From Duganella sp. CF517 (GTDB taxonomy: Bacteria; Pseudomonadota; Gammaproteobacteria; Burkholderiales; Burkholderiaceae_D): a stretch of DNA of 64,000 nt. The DNA lies in contig NZ_FODC01000002.1 in assembly GCF_900110275.1 (NCBI RefSeq), forward strand, positions 248,001 through 312,000. The letters run 5' to 3'. Shown here piece after piece: positions 8,947 to 17,670 of the stretch; the stretch's first letter is position 1, and each line of letters begins with the position of its first letter. The translations under genes and the position numbers were made by a program. The notes beneath the pieces were generated by a model. The model was not told where the DNA came from, did not search any database, and saw only the letters and a program-made list of their open reading frames with translations.

Positions 8947-10611
8947 TCACCCCGTTTCAGCCATCCCGTCCATGTTGACCACCAGCGCGTGCGCCAGCCA
9001 CAGTTGTAAGGCGCCGGCCACGTCGAAGGCGTCGTCGATATCGAACGCGGCGTCGAGCGCGGCGCCGAAATCCCTCCCCTCCCCCAGTGCCCGCAGCGCG
9101 GCGTGACCGGCGCCGCTGAGCGGAACCACCTGTGCCTTCCACGCCGGACGCGCGACCACGCCATGGCTGGGCACCGCCATCTGTTCGGGGAAACCGATCC
9201 CGCTGTCGGGCTGATGCGCCTGCCACAGCGGAACCACGGCCCATTGCGACGACACCAGCCGGCAAGCCGGATGCAGGGTCATCCGGGCCGCCTCCATTTG
9301 CTCGGGCGACAAGGCGGCCAGCCGCTGCGCGGTGACGCCCTGGGCCGCCGGCGCGTAGTGCGCGCGGTGCAGCGCCCACTCCAGCGTCGCCATGTCGGGC
9401 AGGTAGGGACATTCGGCCACATGCGGAAAGTGGCGCAGGAAGGCGTCGAAGTCGGCGCCGAAGCGGTTCAGATCGCCGCTGGTGGATGGATGGTCCAGGC
9501 CGTAGGCTTTGCTCAGCGCGCTGAAAAACTCTTCCCCCACCAGCATCCGGACCACCGGATACGCGGCCGACAAGGTCTTGTCCCAGGTCGCGCTCAGATT
9601 GCCGCGATAGAGCCCGAACCGGTGCTCGTTGTCGCCGCCCTTAAATTGCGACAACACCTGCGGCGCCTGGGCCGGGTCGAGCAACGCGCCGGCGAAGCGC
9701 TGCTGGCCGGCGGCGAGGCCGGCAGCGTCCGCCGCCCCCGCTACCCGATTCGCCACGGGCGCCGGCGCAGCGGCGGGCGCGGCATAGCGGCGGTGCAGCA
9801 CCTCCGCCTTGGCGGCCTCTTCCAGCAGCACTTCGACGGTCGGAATGTCGGTATCCCACTCGATCAGCGTCGGCACGGCGCCAAAGCGCTCCAGCGCCGC
9901 CCCGTACAGGCGCCAGACGGGATCGGCCACCGCCGCGCCATGGTGATCGATGACCGCCTGGGGCGTCACCAGATGACCGGCCAGGTGCATCTCGCCGACC
10001 GTGCCGGGCGCGATCGCGGCGATCGCGGCCAGCGCGTCCTCGCCGTGGTTACATTGATTGACGTACAGGTTGTTGATATCGAGCAGCAGTCCGCAGCCAG
10101 TGCGGGCCGCCAGCGCCGCCATGAACTCCGCCTCGCTCATCGCATCGCGATGAAAGCGTACATAGGTGGAGACGTTTTCCAGCAGCAGCTGGCGCTTGAG
10201 CGTGTCCTGCACGCGGCCGACGCGCGCGCTCAGCAGGTCGAGCGCCGCATGGTCCAGCGTCAGCGGCAACAGATCGTTGAGGTGGCGGCCGCCGACGGCG
10301 CCCCAGCACAAGTGTTCGGACACCAGCACCGGTTCGACCCGCTCCACCAGGCTGCGCACGCTGTCCAGATGATGCTCCGAAAAGCCGCGCGCCGAGCCCA
10401 GGCCCAGGCCGACGCCATGCAGGCTGATCGGATAATCGCGGCGCAGTCGCTGCAGCACGTGATGATCCCAGCCGGCTTGATCGAGGTAATTTTCAGTGTG
10501 GACCTCGAGCCAGGCGGCGCGCGGCCGCTGCTCGAGAAACCGACGGTAGTGCGGCGCCCGCAATCCAACGCCGACACCCGGCTTGGGCTCCGGCATGCGT
10601 GGGGACGACAT
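8947..10611 (-). CDS. Fused bufferin maturation protein: MNIO enzyme (BufB/DUF692) plus BufC-like partner (DUF2063)
   Basis: This 554-residue single frame holds two domains normally encoded by separate genes. Residues about 12-275 form a DUF692/MNIO TIM barrel. Candidate metal-site residues are H65 (SLHG), E99-H100 (SEH), E145 (ENV), D178-N180 (LDINN), H209 and H213 (EMHLAGH) and E251 (IEWD). After an Ala/Pro linker (about 276-298), residues about 300-395 match DUF2063, the BufC/HvfC partner that recruits the precursor. MNIO enzymes use a multinuclear iron centre to modify cysteines of RiPP precursors, for example to thiooxazoles. The 10914 to 10660 precursor gene lies 48 bases upstream on the same strand. 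Domain calls are strong; the exact chemistry is inferred. Confidence 0.88.
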   Translation of the reverse strand: MSSPRMPEPKPGVGVGLRAPHYRRFLEQRPRAAWLEVHTENYLDQAGWDHHVLQRLRRDYPISLHGVGLGLGSARGFSEHHLDSVRSLVERVEPVLVSEHLCWGAVGGRHLNDLLPLTLDHAALDLLSARVGRVQDTLKRQLLLENVSTYVRFHRDAMSEAEFMAALAARTGCGLLLDINNLYVNQCNHGEDALAAIAAIAPGTVGEMHLAGHLVTPQAVIDHHGAAVADPVWRLYGAALERFGAVPTLIEWDTDIPTVEVLLEEAAKAEVLHRRYAAPAAAPAPVANRVAGAADAAGLAAGQQRFAGALLDPAQAPQVLSQFKGGDNEHRFGLYRGNLSATWDKTLSAAYPVVRMLVGEEFFSALSKAYGLDHPSTSGDLNRFGADFDAFLRHFPHVAECPYLPDMATLEWALHRAHYAPAAQGVTAQRLAALSPEQMEAARMTLHPACRLVSSQWAVVPLWQAHQPDSGIGFPEQMAVPSHGVVARPAWKAQVVPLSGAGHAALRALGEGRDFGAALDAAFDIDDAFDVAGALQLWLAHALVVNMDGMAETG

Positions 10612-10659
10612 GGCTCCGCTGATTGTTGCGATGTTGAGGACTTGCGCGCCTGGTTGCGC

Positions 10660-10914
10660 TTACTTGGCTGGCGGCGTGGTTTTGCCGCCGGCTTTTTCGC
10701 AAGTGCCTTTTAAGACATATTTCCATTCGGTCGGCGCGTTGTCGACCTTGGCCTGGCCGGCGCACGAGTGCGTGCCGTTGGCGGCGGCGCAATCGTTCTG
10801 ACCGGCCTTGGCGATGCCGAAGCACTTCTCTTTCGGCGTGTCTTGATCGACGGCGGCGGCGGTGACGCAGACGGTGGCCAGGGCGGCTGCGATCAGGGCT
10901 TGACGTTTGTTCAT
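10660..10914 (-). CDS. bufA: Bufferin-type RiPP precursor (DUF2282, BufA-like)
   Basis: This 84-residue secreted precursor has an N-terminal signal sequence (about residues 1-22). Its mature part holds four cysteines: C31 (EKCFG), C42 (NDCAA), C51 (HSCAG) and C72 (GTCEK). [16 protein letters not shown] and the later HSCAG are hallmark DUF2282 motifs. Family knowledge: such peptides are modified by the MNIO BufB with BufC before export, and the product sequesters copper in the periplasm. The ATG at 10914 has a strong GAGGAGA ribosome site; frame upstream of it is non-coding. It is the first gene of a two-gene unit with the bufB-bufC fusion. No DoxX-like bufD is adjacent. Confidence 0.9.
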   Translation of the reverse strand: MNKRQALIAAALATVCVTAAAVDQDTPKEKCFGIAKAGQNDCAAANGTHSCAGQAKVDNAPTEWKYVLKGTCEKAGGKTTPPAK

Positions 10915-11142
10915 GGTAAGTCTCCTCGAATGGATGGTGAAAATCATATTGCAACCCAGTGTCGCCTGTAGGGCAAGCGTTTTTACAGGCGCAGCGTACC
11001 AGCAATAACGTAGATACGCATGTTTCTGTTGACCGGATTCACATCGAGGAGGGGTGCGGATCGAACGATCGCGCATAGACACCGCGCAACCGACGGCGCA
11101 CGGTGGTGCTTGCGGCGCCGGCAGGCGCCGCGATACCGCCGT

Positions 11143-11343
11143 TCAGGCGGTCGTATTGATGGTGTTACCCAGGTTCGAAGGCAATCTCTGGGCCGATGGG
11201 GCGGGAGGAATGGCTTCGATCAAGGCCTGCGCGCTGGATGCCTGGATATCCTGTGCTTTTTTCAGCACAGCAAGCCCGACCGCCTGCTTGTTGCCGGTTT
11301 CCGCGATCGAGGTTGCGGCTTGAGCAATACTTGAAACGTCCAT
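11143..11343 (-). CDS. YjfB-like putative motility protein
   Basis: The 66-residue protein starts MDVSSIAQAATSIAETGNKQ and continues with AVGLAVLKKAQDIQASSAQALIEAIP. This is the pattern of the small YjfB family (putative motility proteins, found in flagellated bacteria). The start at 11343 has GGAGG five bases upstream; another ATG at 11355 would disrupt that site. It is soluble, has no signal peptide, and no flagellar genes are adjacent. The role is inferred from the family name only. Confidence 0.75.
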   Translation of the reverse strand: MDVSSIAQAATSIAETGNKQAVGLAVLKKAQDIQASSAQALIEAIPPAPSAQRLPSNLGNTINTTA

Positions 11344-11396
11344 ATCAGCCTCCATTAAGGGGTATCACTTCTTTTACGGATGATTCGACCGGAACT

Positions 11397-11954
11397 TTAG
11401 CCTTGCGACGATTTATTTAAACGTTTTTTTTCGACGTGGTCCAGCAGCCAGGCCAGCACCTCGGCCGGCGCGTTCAGGTCCAGCCACACGGTACCCGGCA
11501 ACAAATCGGCGGGCCGGGGCAAGTCGGAGGCGACCGCGAGGACGTGCGGATCGAGCGGGTACAGCGGCGCACGGCCCTGCCCGGCACGGTAGACTTCCAG
11601 CTTGTCGATAGGATACGTCTTGAACCCTTCGAGCAGGGTCAGGTCGGCCGGCGACAGCCGGTCCAGCTGTTCCTGCAACGACGGTTCGGGCGCGCCGCGC
11701 AGTTCGCGGATGATCGCCACGCGGAACGGCGACGCCACCATGACTTCGGCGGCGCCGGCCACGCGCAGGCGGGCGCTGTCCTTTTGCGGCGGTTCCAGTT
11801 CCAGGTCGTGGTGGCTGTGCTTGATGACGTTGACCTTCAGCCCCCGCGCCGCCAGCCGCGCGATCAAAAATTCCAGCAACGTGGTCTTACCGCTGCCGGA
11901 CGTCCCGATGACGCCCAGGACATTGCGCATCTGCGCGGAACTCTCTTGCTGCAT
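11397..11954 (-). CDS. mobB: Molybdopterin-guanine dinucleotide biosynthesis protein B
   Basis: This 185-residue P-loop GTPase has Walker [10 protein letters not shown] near the N-terminus, [11 protein letters not shown] (family motif), and [17 protein letters not shown], a MobB hallmark. MobB assists MobA in attaching GMP to molybdopterin to make the MGD cofactor for DMSO-reductase-type molybdoenzymes. The start at 11954 has an AGGGG ribosome site; an internal ATG at 11930 would also keep the fold. No other moa/mob gene is adjacent. Confidence 0.92.
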   Translation of the reverse strand: MQQESSAQMRNVLGVIGTSGSGKTTLLEFLIARLAARGLKVNVIKHSHHDLELEPPQKDSARLRVAGAAEVMVASPFRVAIIRELRGAPEPSLQEQLDRLSPADLTLLEGFKTYPIDKLEVYRAGQGRAPLYPLDPHVLAVASDLPRPADLLPGTVWLDLNAPAEVLAWLLDHVEKKRLNKSSQG

Positions 11955-12035
11955 TGATCAACCCCTCTACCCCGAACTGTTACCGTCATTATACGCAGCA
12001 ACATTTAAGGACGTAGCGGGGCTTACGGCCAGGCT

Positions 12036-12224
12036 CTATTCGCCGTTTGGTTGGGTGAAGGCGTCGTTGCGCGCGCGGCCATTGGCCAGCAGGACCAGGC
12101 CAAGGCACAACAGGCCGGCGCCGTAGCCGATCGGCTCTTGCCGGGTATCGGCTTCGGCCGCCTGCGCGCGTGGCATGGCGAAGGCGGCGGCTATCAGGAA
12201 AGGCAATATTCTCAGATGTTTCAT
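12036..12224 (-). CDS. Small secreted or membrane protein, unknown
   Basis: This 62-residue product has a signal peptide (MKHLRILPFLIAAAFAMPRAQA) and a second hydrophobic stretch (IGYGAGLLCLGLVLLA) followed by Arg-rich NGRARND. The layout recalls very small C-terminal sorting-signal proteins of Massilia-type bacteria, but no PEP motif is present, so that is not claimed. It lies 67 bases downstream of gspB on the same strand and may be co-transcribed. Function unknown. Confidence 0.5.
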   Translation of the reverse strand: MKHLRILPFLIAAAFAMPRAQAAEADTRQEPIGYGAGLLCLGLVLLANGRARNDAFTQPNGE

Positions 12225-12291
12225 GATATTTCCCCAAGCATTGTTTTCAATGATAAGAAAATATCACTAGCGAGTGACAAGTTGATGACAC

Positions 12292-13029
12292 TCAATACGG
12301 AACGCGGTAACGATAGCCTTTGAAATTGAACACGGCTTCCTTGGGATTGAGTTTTTCGAGTTTGAGGCCGGGGGCGACCTCGTCGCCTTCCCGCCGCAGG
12401 ACCTTGTCGATCAACAGCAGACGGTCGGACGGATTCTTGGAATAAATGTAGCCGCCGACGGCAACCTGCGGAATCGACCGCTGGATGGGCTCGGGCAAGT
12501 CGCGCAGATTCTGCACCGGCTCCTCGAACGCGACAGCCTGTTTGGCCGGGGCGCCGGCGGCCGCCGTGGGGGTCGAATTGGCGGCGGAGGCAGGTGCGAG
12601 CGAAGCGGGTGCGGCCTGCGCCGCCTGCGGGTCGGCGTGCTTGCGCGGCACCGGGTTGAGCGTGGCCACCGGCGGCGGCAGCGCGGCGACCGGCGCCGGC
12701 AACGGCGCTGGGATGTCGGCGCCAACCTGGGCCTGGGCCTGCGTGGCGGCGACCGGCGCGGGAGCCGGTTGCGCGGCTGGCGCTGGCGCGCCGGCGACGT
12801 CCCGGACCGCCGCAGCGCCGGCGGGCGCCGCCGCCGGCTTCAACACCATCACCAGCAACGCGGCGATGACGACGCCCATGGCCACGACCAACAGCAGCAA
12901 CGGCTTTTTAAGCCGGCCGCCCGCCGCGGACCGGTCCACCGATTGCAGCGTCGGCGCGTGCAGGGTCGGCGAGTTGCCGAGTTGACGCTCCGCCTGCGCC
13001 TTTTTCAGCGCTTCCAAAATATAGGACAT
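12292..13029 (-). CDS. gspB: Type II secretion assembly factor GspB
   Basis: The 245-residue protein starts MSYILEALKKAQAERQLG, the invariant GspB cytoplasmic opening. It has one transmembrane helix (about residues 43-65), a Pro/Ala-rich periplasmic linker, and a C-terminal GspB domain with SIPQVAVGGYIYSKNPSDRLL and GLKLEKLNPKEAVFNFKGYRY. With GspA it helps the secretin GspD multimer assemble through peptidoglycan. The gene starts one base after the gspA stop codon, so the two are translationally coupled. Other gsp genes are not in the window. Confidence 0.92.
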   Translation of the reverse strand: MSYILEALKKAQAERQLGNSPTLHAPTLQSVDRSAAGGRLKKPLLLLVVAMGVVIAALLVMVLKPAAAPAGAAAVRDVAGAPAPAAQPAPAPVAATQAQAQVGADIPAPLPAPVAALPPPVATLNPVPRKHADPQAAQAAPASLAPASAANSTPTAAAGAPAKQAVAFEEPVQNLRDLPEPIQRSIPQVAVGGYIYSKNPSDRLLLIDKVLRREGDEVAPGLKLEKLNPKEAVFNFKGYRYRVPY

Positions 13030-13030
13030 A

Positions 13031-14761
13031 TTATTTCCCTGCCACGGCGTCGGCCTTGCCGGCACGGGCCAGCAAACGCGGCTCCTGGACGCCGCCCAAC
13101 TGATACAGTCGGATGAAAGTTTTCGGACCGGCCACGCCGTCCGCCTTGAGATGCTGCTCGGTCTGGAACTCGGTCAGGCGGCTGCGCAATGCCGCGTCCA
13201 ACGGTTGATTTTCCTGCGGCTTTTTCAGTTCGTACAGCTGCGCCAAGCGCATGGCCAGCCAGTCCACATCGGGACCGTGGTCGCCGACGGTGACCTCGTC
13301 GCGCCAGCTGCGCGGCGCCCGCCAGAACGTGGTGAACTCGCCGCCGAAGCGCGCGCCCAGCGCGTCCAGGCTGATCGTCTGCGGCGCGCCGCCGGGCGCC
13401 GTGATGGTGGCGTTGCGTTTATCCAGCGCGGTCAGCAGTACATAGTTGGGCGCGACCGGATCGTCGCGCAATGTCAGCACCGCCGGACGGTCCAGCAGGC
13501 GCAGATCGTCGATGCCGCCTTTGGTTTGCAGGCAACGCAGATTCAGGCGCGCCGCCGTCGGGCAAGGATCGCCGTCGGCCAGCGCCAGCCCCCACAAAGC
13601 GGCAAGCTGGCGCAACGCCGCCGCCTTGCCCGGGGCGCCATCCCCCACGGCCGGCGCCGCGTTGGCCGCGGCCGGCAAAGACCGCGCCGGGGCCAGCGCC
13701 GGCCCCTGCGCGCCGGACGCCGGCGTCGATTTGACGGCAGGCGCGGCGCCGCCGCCGGCACCGGCCGTCGTCGTCGTCGTCGTCGAGGCTGCCTGCGCGC
13801 TCTGCATGCCGGGCTTGGCGTCGTGCGCCGCCAGCTGCCACAGCGCGGCGCTGACGATCACGCCGCCGAGCGCGCCGGCGGCCACCAGCGGCCAGCGCCG
13901 GCCGGACGACGACGCCAGCAACGCGCCCGGCACCACTTCCTGCCCGGCAAACACCTCCGACGCCGCGCGGCGCAAGATGACGCGCGTTACCTGCGGCTGA
14001 TTCTCCACGTACGCGCCCAGCAGCGCGCGGTCGCACAGCAAATTGATACGGCGCGGCACGCCTTTCGCCAGGCTGTGCACCAGCCCCATCAAGCGACGCG
14101 GAAACGGCGCGATCGCCGACGCGCCGGCCACCGCCAGGCGATGCTCGATATAGGCGCCGGTTTCGGCCTCGGTCAGCGAGCCCAGGTGATAGCGGGCGAT
14201 GACGCGCTGCGCCAACTGTTCCAGCTCCGGCCGCGCCAGCATCGTGCGCAGCTCCGGCTGGCCGATCAGGATGATTTGCAGCAGCTTGCGCTCGCTCGTT
14301 TCCAGATTGGTCAGCAGGCGCAACTGCTCCAGCACTTCGGCCGACAGGTTCTGCGCCTCGTCGATGATCAGCACGTTGTTCTTGGCCTGCGCGTGGCTGG
14401 CCAGCAGATAGGCGTTGATGGCGTCGACATAGCCCTTGACGCTGACGGCGCCGGCGCCCTGCGGCGGCAGCTCGATGCCGAACTCGTCGCAGATCGACAG
14501 CAGCAATTCCTCCACCGACAGTTTCGGGTTGAAGATATAGCCCAGCTTGCAGTTCTCGGGGATCTGCTCCATGAAGCAACGACACACGGTGGTCTTGCCG
14601 GCGCCGATTTCCCCCGTCAGCAGCACGAAACCGCCGCCGCTGCCGATGCCGTAGAGCAGATGGGCCAGCGCCTCGCGGTGGCGTTCGCTCATGAACAGGT
14701 AGCGCGGATCGGGCGCGATGGAAAACGGCGATTGCTTCAGATTGAAAAAGTGGGTGTACAT
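13031..14761 (-). CDS. gspA: GspA/ExeA-type AAA ATPase with peptidoglycan-binding domain
   Basis: The 576-residue protein begins MYTHFFNLKQSPFSIAPDPR, typical of ExeA/GspA ATPases. Walker A GEIGAGKTT is at residues 50-58 and Walker B is VLIIDEAQN. A transmembrane helix lies near residues 300-320, followed by an Ala/Thr linker. A periplasmic C-terminal part contains a PG_binding_1 segment (LTEFQTEQHLKADGVAGPKTF). GspA couples ATP hydrolysis to local remodelling of peptidoglycan and works with GspB in secretin placement. It sits between two unknown upstream genes and gspB, all in one orientation. Confidence 0.92.
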   Translation of the reverse strand: MYTHFFNLKQSPFSIAPDPRYLFMSERHREALAHLLYGIGSGGGFVLLTGEIGAGKTTVCRCFMEQIPENCKLGYIFNPKLSVEELLLSICDEFGIELPPQGAGAVSVKGYVDAINAYLLASHAQAKNNVLIIDEAQNLSAEVLEQLRLLTNLETSERKLLQIILIGQPELRTMLARPELEQLAQRVIARYHLGSLTEAETGAYIEHRLAVAGASAIAPFPRRLMGLVHSLAKGVPRRINLLCDRALLGAYVENQPQVTRVILRRAASEVFAGQEVVPGALLASSSGRRWPLVAAGALGGVIVSAALWQLAAHDAKPGMQSAQAASTTTTTTAGAGGGAAPAVKSTPASGAQGPALAPARSLPAAANAAPAVGDGAPGKAAALRQLAALWGLALADGDPCPTAARLNLRCLQTKGGIDDLRLLDRPAVLTLRDDPVAPNYVLLTALDKRNATITAPGGAPQTISLDALGARFGGEFTTFWRAPRSWRDEVTVGDHGPDVDWLAMRLAQLYELKKPQENQPLDAALRSRLTEFQTEQHLKADGVAGPKTFIRLYQLGGVQEPRLLARAGKADAVAGK

Positions 14762-14785
14762 GAAGACCTTGGGAGTGCGCGTACC

Positions 14786-15325
14786 CTATTTTAGCCGCTG
14801 GCGCACGGGGGGCGGCTGCACCGGCGGCAAGGGCTTGTACTTTGCGCAGTAAATCTTGGATTTGGTATCGAAATAAACGATGCGGCTGGCCGGCTTGGCC
14901 TCGCGCACCGGAAAGGCCGACGTGTCGATTCTCGCATAATGCACACCGACCTGGGCGATGATCGCCTTTTCCAGCTCCTCGGGCGTGGCCTCGGCCACGG
15001 CGCCGACGAAGATATAGGTGCTGGTGTCGTCGCTGACCATCACCTCGGACACCGGCGTGCCCCACAGGTTGGCGCCCTCGGTCTTGAACCAGAAGGCGCC
15101 GCCGTCGTGCTTGTAGGCCGGGCCGAAGGCCTTGAGCAGATAATCGTAGTAGTAGAAATTGGCGGTCTGGTCGCGGCACAGCAGGCCGTTGCCGATCACG
15201 GTGCCGAAGGTGGTGGGCACCGCTTGCGCCAGGGCGGCGCCGGACAGCAACATGGCCGACGCCGCCAGCGCGCACGCGCACCCATACCCACCGGCACGGC
15301 GCCGTAATAAAGAGAACGTCATCAT
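14786..15325 (-). CDS. Conserved hypothetical secreted protein upstream of gspA
   Basis: This 179-residue product has a signal peptide ending near LLSGAALAQA. Its mature domain includes GTVIGNGLLCRDQ, FYYYDYLLKAFGPAYKHDGGAFWFK, GTPVSEVMVSDD and a Pro-rich tail (PPVQPPPVRQRLK). Two cysteines (LLCRDQ and IYCAKY) could form a disulfide. I do not recognise a named family. The start codon overlaps the stop of the preceding small gene by one base, and gspA starts 24 bases further on, suggesting an operon and a possible envelope role linked to type II secretion. Confidence 0.75.
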   Translation of the reverse strand: MMTFSLLRRRAGGYGCACALAASAMLLSGAALAQAVPTTFGTVIGNGLLCRDQTANFYYYDYLLKAFGPAYKHDGGAFWFKTEGANLWGTPVSEVMVSDDTSTYIFVGAVAEATPEELEKAIIAQVGVHYARIDTSAFPVREAKPASRIVYFDTKSKIYCAKYKPLPPVQPPPVRQRLK

Positions 15326-15510
15326 TAAAGTTTCGATAACCAGGAGCGGTTGGCGCTGATGCGCGCCTTGGCGGTCGCCGGCAACGCCTCGTAGCATCCC
15401 GGGTACTGCTTCAGGGCCGTCTCCCGGATTTCCTTCTGTAAGCCGTTGATTAAGAAAACATATAGCACCGAACCATCGTCGGTGTTCTTTGTCCCCATGT
15501 ATTTAATCAT
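15325..15510 (-). CDS. Small hypothetical protein, first gene of the gspAB operon
   Basis: This 61-residue protein contains ETALKQYPGCYEALPATAKARISANRSWL and no signal peptide. Support comes from tight coupling: its TAA overlaps the start of the next gene by one base. The ribosome site (GGGGGCGG) is poor, and an alternative ATG lies four codons in. No family recognised. Confidence 0.5.
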   Translation of the reverse strand: MIKYMGTKNTDDGSVLYVFLINGLQKEIRETALKQYPGCYEALPATAKARISANRSWLSKL

Positions 15511-15716
15511 GTCCGCCCCCGCTTCCTTTTCCCCGCTCGAGCATCAATACTCCGATTATGACATTATCGGCGCGCGCCACGACAAGTTGAATCGCAGTTC
15601 AGCGCCGCTTTTTTGCGGTTGATCCCACTATTCCGCACATCCATCCCATTCCGCGCGCCGCTGGCTTGCTTTTGTCATATCGTTCATTCCTCGCCACTTC
15701 CACCATCGAGATAACA

Positions 15717-17099
15717 ATGAAGCAGACGATCAAACACCGGGCGCTGGCCGCCACCCTGCTGGCGGCCGCCATCGCCGGCGGCTACGCCCAGGCCGACACC
15801 AAGGCCGACAACAAATCCGACGGCAAGTCCGACAACGCCATCGGCACCGAGAGCCGCACCGTGGCGCCGTTCACCGGCATCAACCTGAGCGGGCCGTTCC
15901 GCGTGATCGTCACCAGCCAGCCCGGCAACGGCATCGAACTGACCGGTCCGCGCAAGAAAATCGCCGACATCGAAACCTCGGTCAGCGGCGACACGCTCAC
16001 CGTGCGCCAGCCGCGTAAAAAGAGCACCGGCTGGGTCTTCAACTTTAACTGGAACAACGACCACAAGTCGCAGGTGACGGTACGCATCAACGCCGCCACC
16101 CTGAAAAGCCTGCGCGCGAGCGGCAGCGGCGACGTCGAACTGCAACAATTCAAGGGGCCGGCGCTCGGTTTGACGTCCGACGGCTCCGGCGACGTCACCG
16201 CCAGCGGCACCGTGACGGAGCTGGCGGTCACCTCGTCCGGCAGCGGCGACATCGACCTGCGCGGCCTGAAGGCCGCCAGCCTGAACGTGGTCTCGAACGG
16301 CCCCGGCGACATCACGGCCGCCGGCGTCACGCAGGACTTGAACATTTCGGTCAACGGGCCGGGCGACCTCGACATCGGTGACATCAACGCCGGCAAGATC
16401 AACACCGCCATGCACGGGCCCGGTTCGGTCACCTTGCGCGGCAACGCCCGCGAATTCCGCGCCGAGGTGGCCGGGCCGGGCGACCTCGACGCCTGCGGGC
16501 TGAGCACTGAAGCGGCCAGCGCCATGCTGCACGGCCCGGGCGACGCCTGCATCGCCGGCAACCTCAAGAAACTCGACGCCGAAGTGCACGGCTCGGGCGA
16601 CCTGACGGTGCGCGGCCTGCAGGCGCAAACGGTGCGCGCCGTGCTGAGCGGACCGGGCGGCATGACCTTGTCGGGGGCGACGGCAATGCTGAGCGCGGAA
16701 GTGAGCGGCTCCGGCGACCTGGACGCCAAGACCTTGCAAGTCGGCCGCGCGGTGGCGCGCAGCCGCGGCCCGGGCAATATTCATTTGAATCGTGTCAGCG
16801 ACACGCTGGAAGCGGAAGTGGGCGGCTCGGGCGACCTGACGGCGACGGCCGATTGCAAGAGCGTGCGCCTGAACATGCACGGCCCCGGCGAGGTCAAGCT
16901 CGACGGCAAGACCGCCACCCTGACCGCGCAGCTGAGCGGCTCGGGCAACCTCAACGCGAAGCAGTTGTGGACCGGCCAGGCCGACGTCATCGTGCGCGGG
17001 CCCGGCAACGCGGTGGTCAATGTGACCGGCAAGGCGGCGGAGCAATCGCGCCTGGTGACCTACGAGCGCACCGGCGCCCGCGACAAAGCCAGCAATTAA
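15717..17099 (+). CDS. DUF2807 (head GIN domain) beta-helical secreted protein with 16 G-S/P-G turns
   Basis: This 460-residue protein has a signal peptide (about residues 1-24). A short Lys/Asp-rich segment follows, then a head-GIN/DUF2807 region starting TVAPFTGINLSGPFRVIV. From about residue 135 the chain is a regular repeat: sixteen turns of 18-21 residues, each centred on GSG or GPG plus usually Asp, consistent with a right-handed parallel beta-helix. In the last eight turns S and P alternate strictly. Typical members have fewer turns. It is probably periplasmic or surface-located; function unknown. The ATG at 15717 is chosen because the signal peptide begins there. Confidence 0.85.
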   Translation: MKQTIKHRALAATLLAAAIAGGYAQADTKADNKSDGKSDNAIGTESRTVAPFTGINLSGPFRVIVTSQPGNGIELTGPRKKIADIETSVSGDTLTVRQPRKKSTGWVFNFNWNNDHKSQVTVRINAATLKSLRASGSGDVELQQFKGPALGLTSDGSGDVTASGTVTELAVTSSGSGDIDLRGLKAASLNVVSNGPGDITAAGVTQDLNISVNGPGDLDIGDINAGKINTAMHGPGSVTLRGNAREFRAEVAGPGDLDACGLSTEAASAMLHGPGDACIAGNLKKLDAEVHGSGDLTVRGLQAQTVRAVLSGPGGMTLSGATAMLSAEVSGSGDLDAKTLQVGRAVARSRGPGNIHLNRVSDTLEAEVGGSGDLTATADCKSVRLNMHGPGEVKLDGKTATLTAQLSGSGNLNAKQLWTGQADVIVRGPGNAVVNVTGKAAEQSRLVTYERTGARDKASN

Positions 17100-17108
17100 G
17101 CCAAGGGA

Positions 17109-17375
17109 TTAATCGAAGCAGAGGCGCTTTTTGGTGGCGGCAATCAGCTTGTCGTCATACGGATGCAGGTTCTCGACGAACAGCAACTCCGTCTCGTCCG
17201 GTTCTTCCAGACACATTTCAATCATCATCGGCCCGTCTTCCATGCGGCCCAAGAAGTGCGAAGGCCAGCGGTTTTTCCGGTGCGTCTTCAGCACTTCCAT
17301 CCCCAGCTTGGCCAACGGCGCCTTCACGCCCGCGGCCAACGCTTCGCGCTGCCAGTCGTCCCAATAGTCAGTCAT
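17109..17375 (-). CDS. Conserved hypothetical small protein
   Basis: The 88-residue soluble protein starts MTDYWDDWQREALAAGVKAP and contains GRMEDGPMMIEMCLEEPDET and ENLHPYDDKLIAATKKR. It is acidic, with no signal peptide. AAAGGTAAG precedes the ATG at 17375; frame extends upstream to 17609 but reads as non-coding. I do not recognise the family. It ends ten bases from the end of the convergent DUF2807 gene. Confidence 0.7.
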   Translation of the reverse strand: MTDYWDDWQREALAAGVKAPLAKLGMEVLKTHRKNRWPSHFLGRMEDGPMMIEMCLEEPDETELLFVENLHPYDDKLIAATKKRLCFD

Positions 17376-17525
17376 TTGTCTTACCTTTAAATATCTAGCA
17401 AAGCGGAATTGTACTCCTTCCGCCGCACTCCCTACCAAAACCAGACCAAAGTGGCATGCATCGCCGGCGCCGGCGCGGACGCGCTTCGCTTCATCAAATC
17501 CCATTAAAAACAAATGGTTACCGAT

Positions 17526-17584
17526 AAATACCAACTCGACAACGCAAGTCCACTTCAATATTTTATAATACCAGTTAAATACCT
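17526..17584. promoter_or_regulatory. Putative GntR (NagQ/NagR-type) half-site cluster of the nag operon
   Basis: Three AATACC-type half-sites occur: AAATACCAA (17526-17534), AATACCAG (17567-17574) and AAATACCTG (17577-17585). The last two are 11 bases apart, one helical turn, and touch the -35 box. AATACCAG also occurs in the TonB-receptor/GntR intergenic region at 31329-31336. Operator function is inferred. Confidence 0.5.
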
Positions 17585-17585
17585 G

Positions 17586-17614
17586 TTGACAAGCTGGTTG
17601 GGCAACCATATAGT
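17586..17614 (+). promoter_or_regulatory. Strong sigma-70 promoter of the nag operon
   Basis: A perfect TTGACA (17586-17591) and TATAGT (17609-17614) are separated by exactly 17 bases, about 57 bases upstream of the first gene. A near-consensus promoter abutting repeated half-sites fits repression by a GntR regulator. Confidence 0.75.
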
Positions 17615-17670
17615 GCCCTCAACCACCCCGGCCCGGCCGGATTTAACAGAAACAGCGTTTTCGGATACCC

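Noticed and set aside
11982-12035. Possible short gene or RNA in the gap after the small secreted protein
   Set aside because: Too short, and no hairpin with a T-run or ribosome site was seen.
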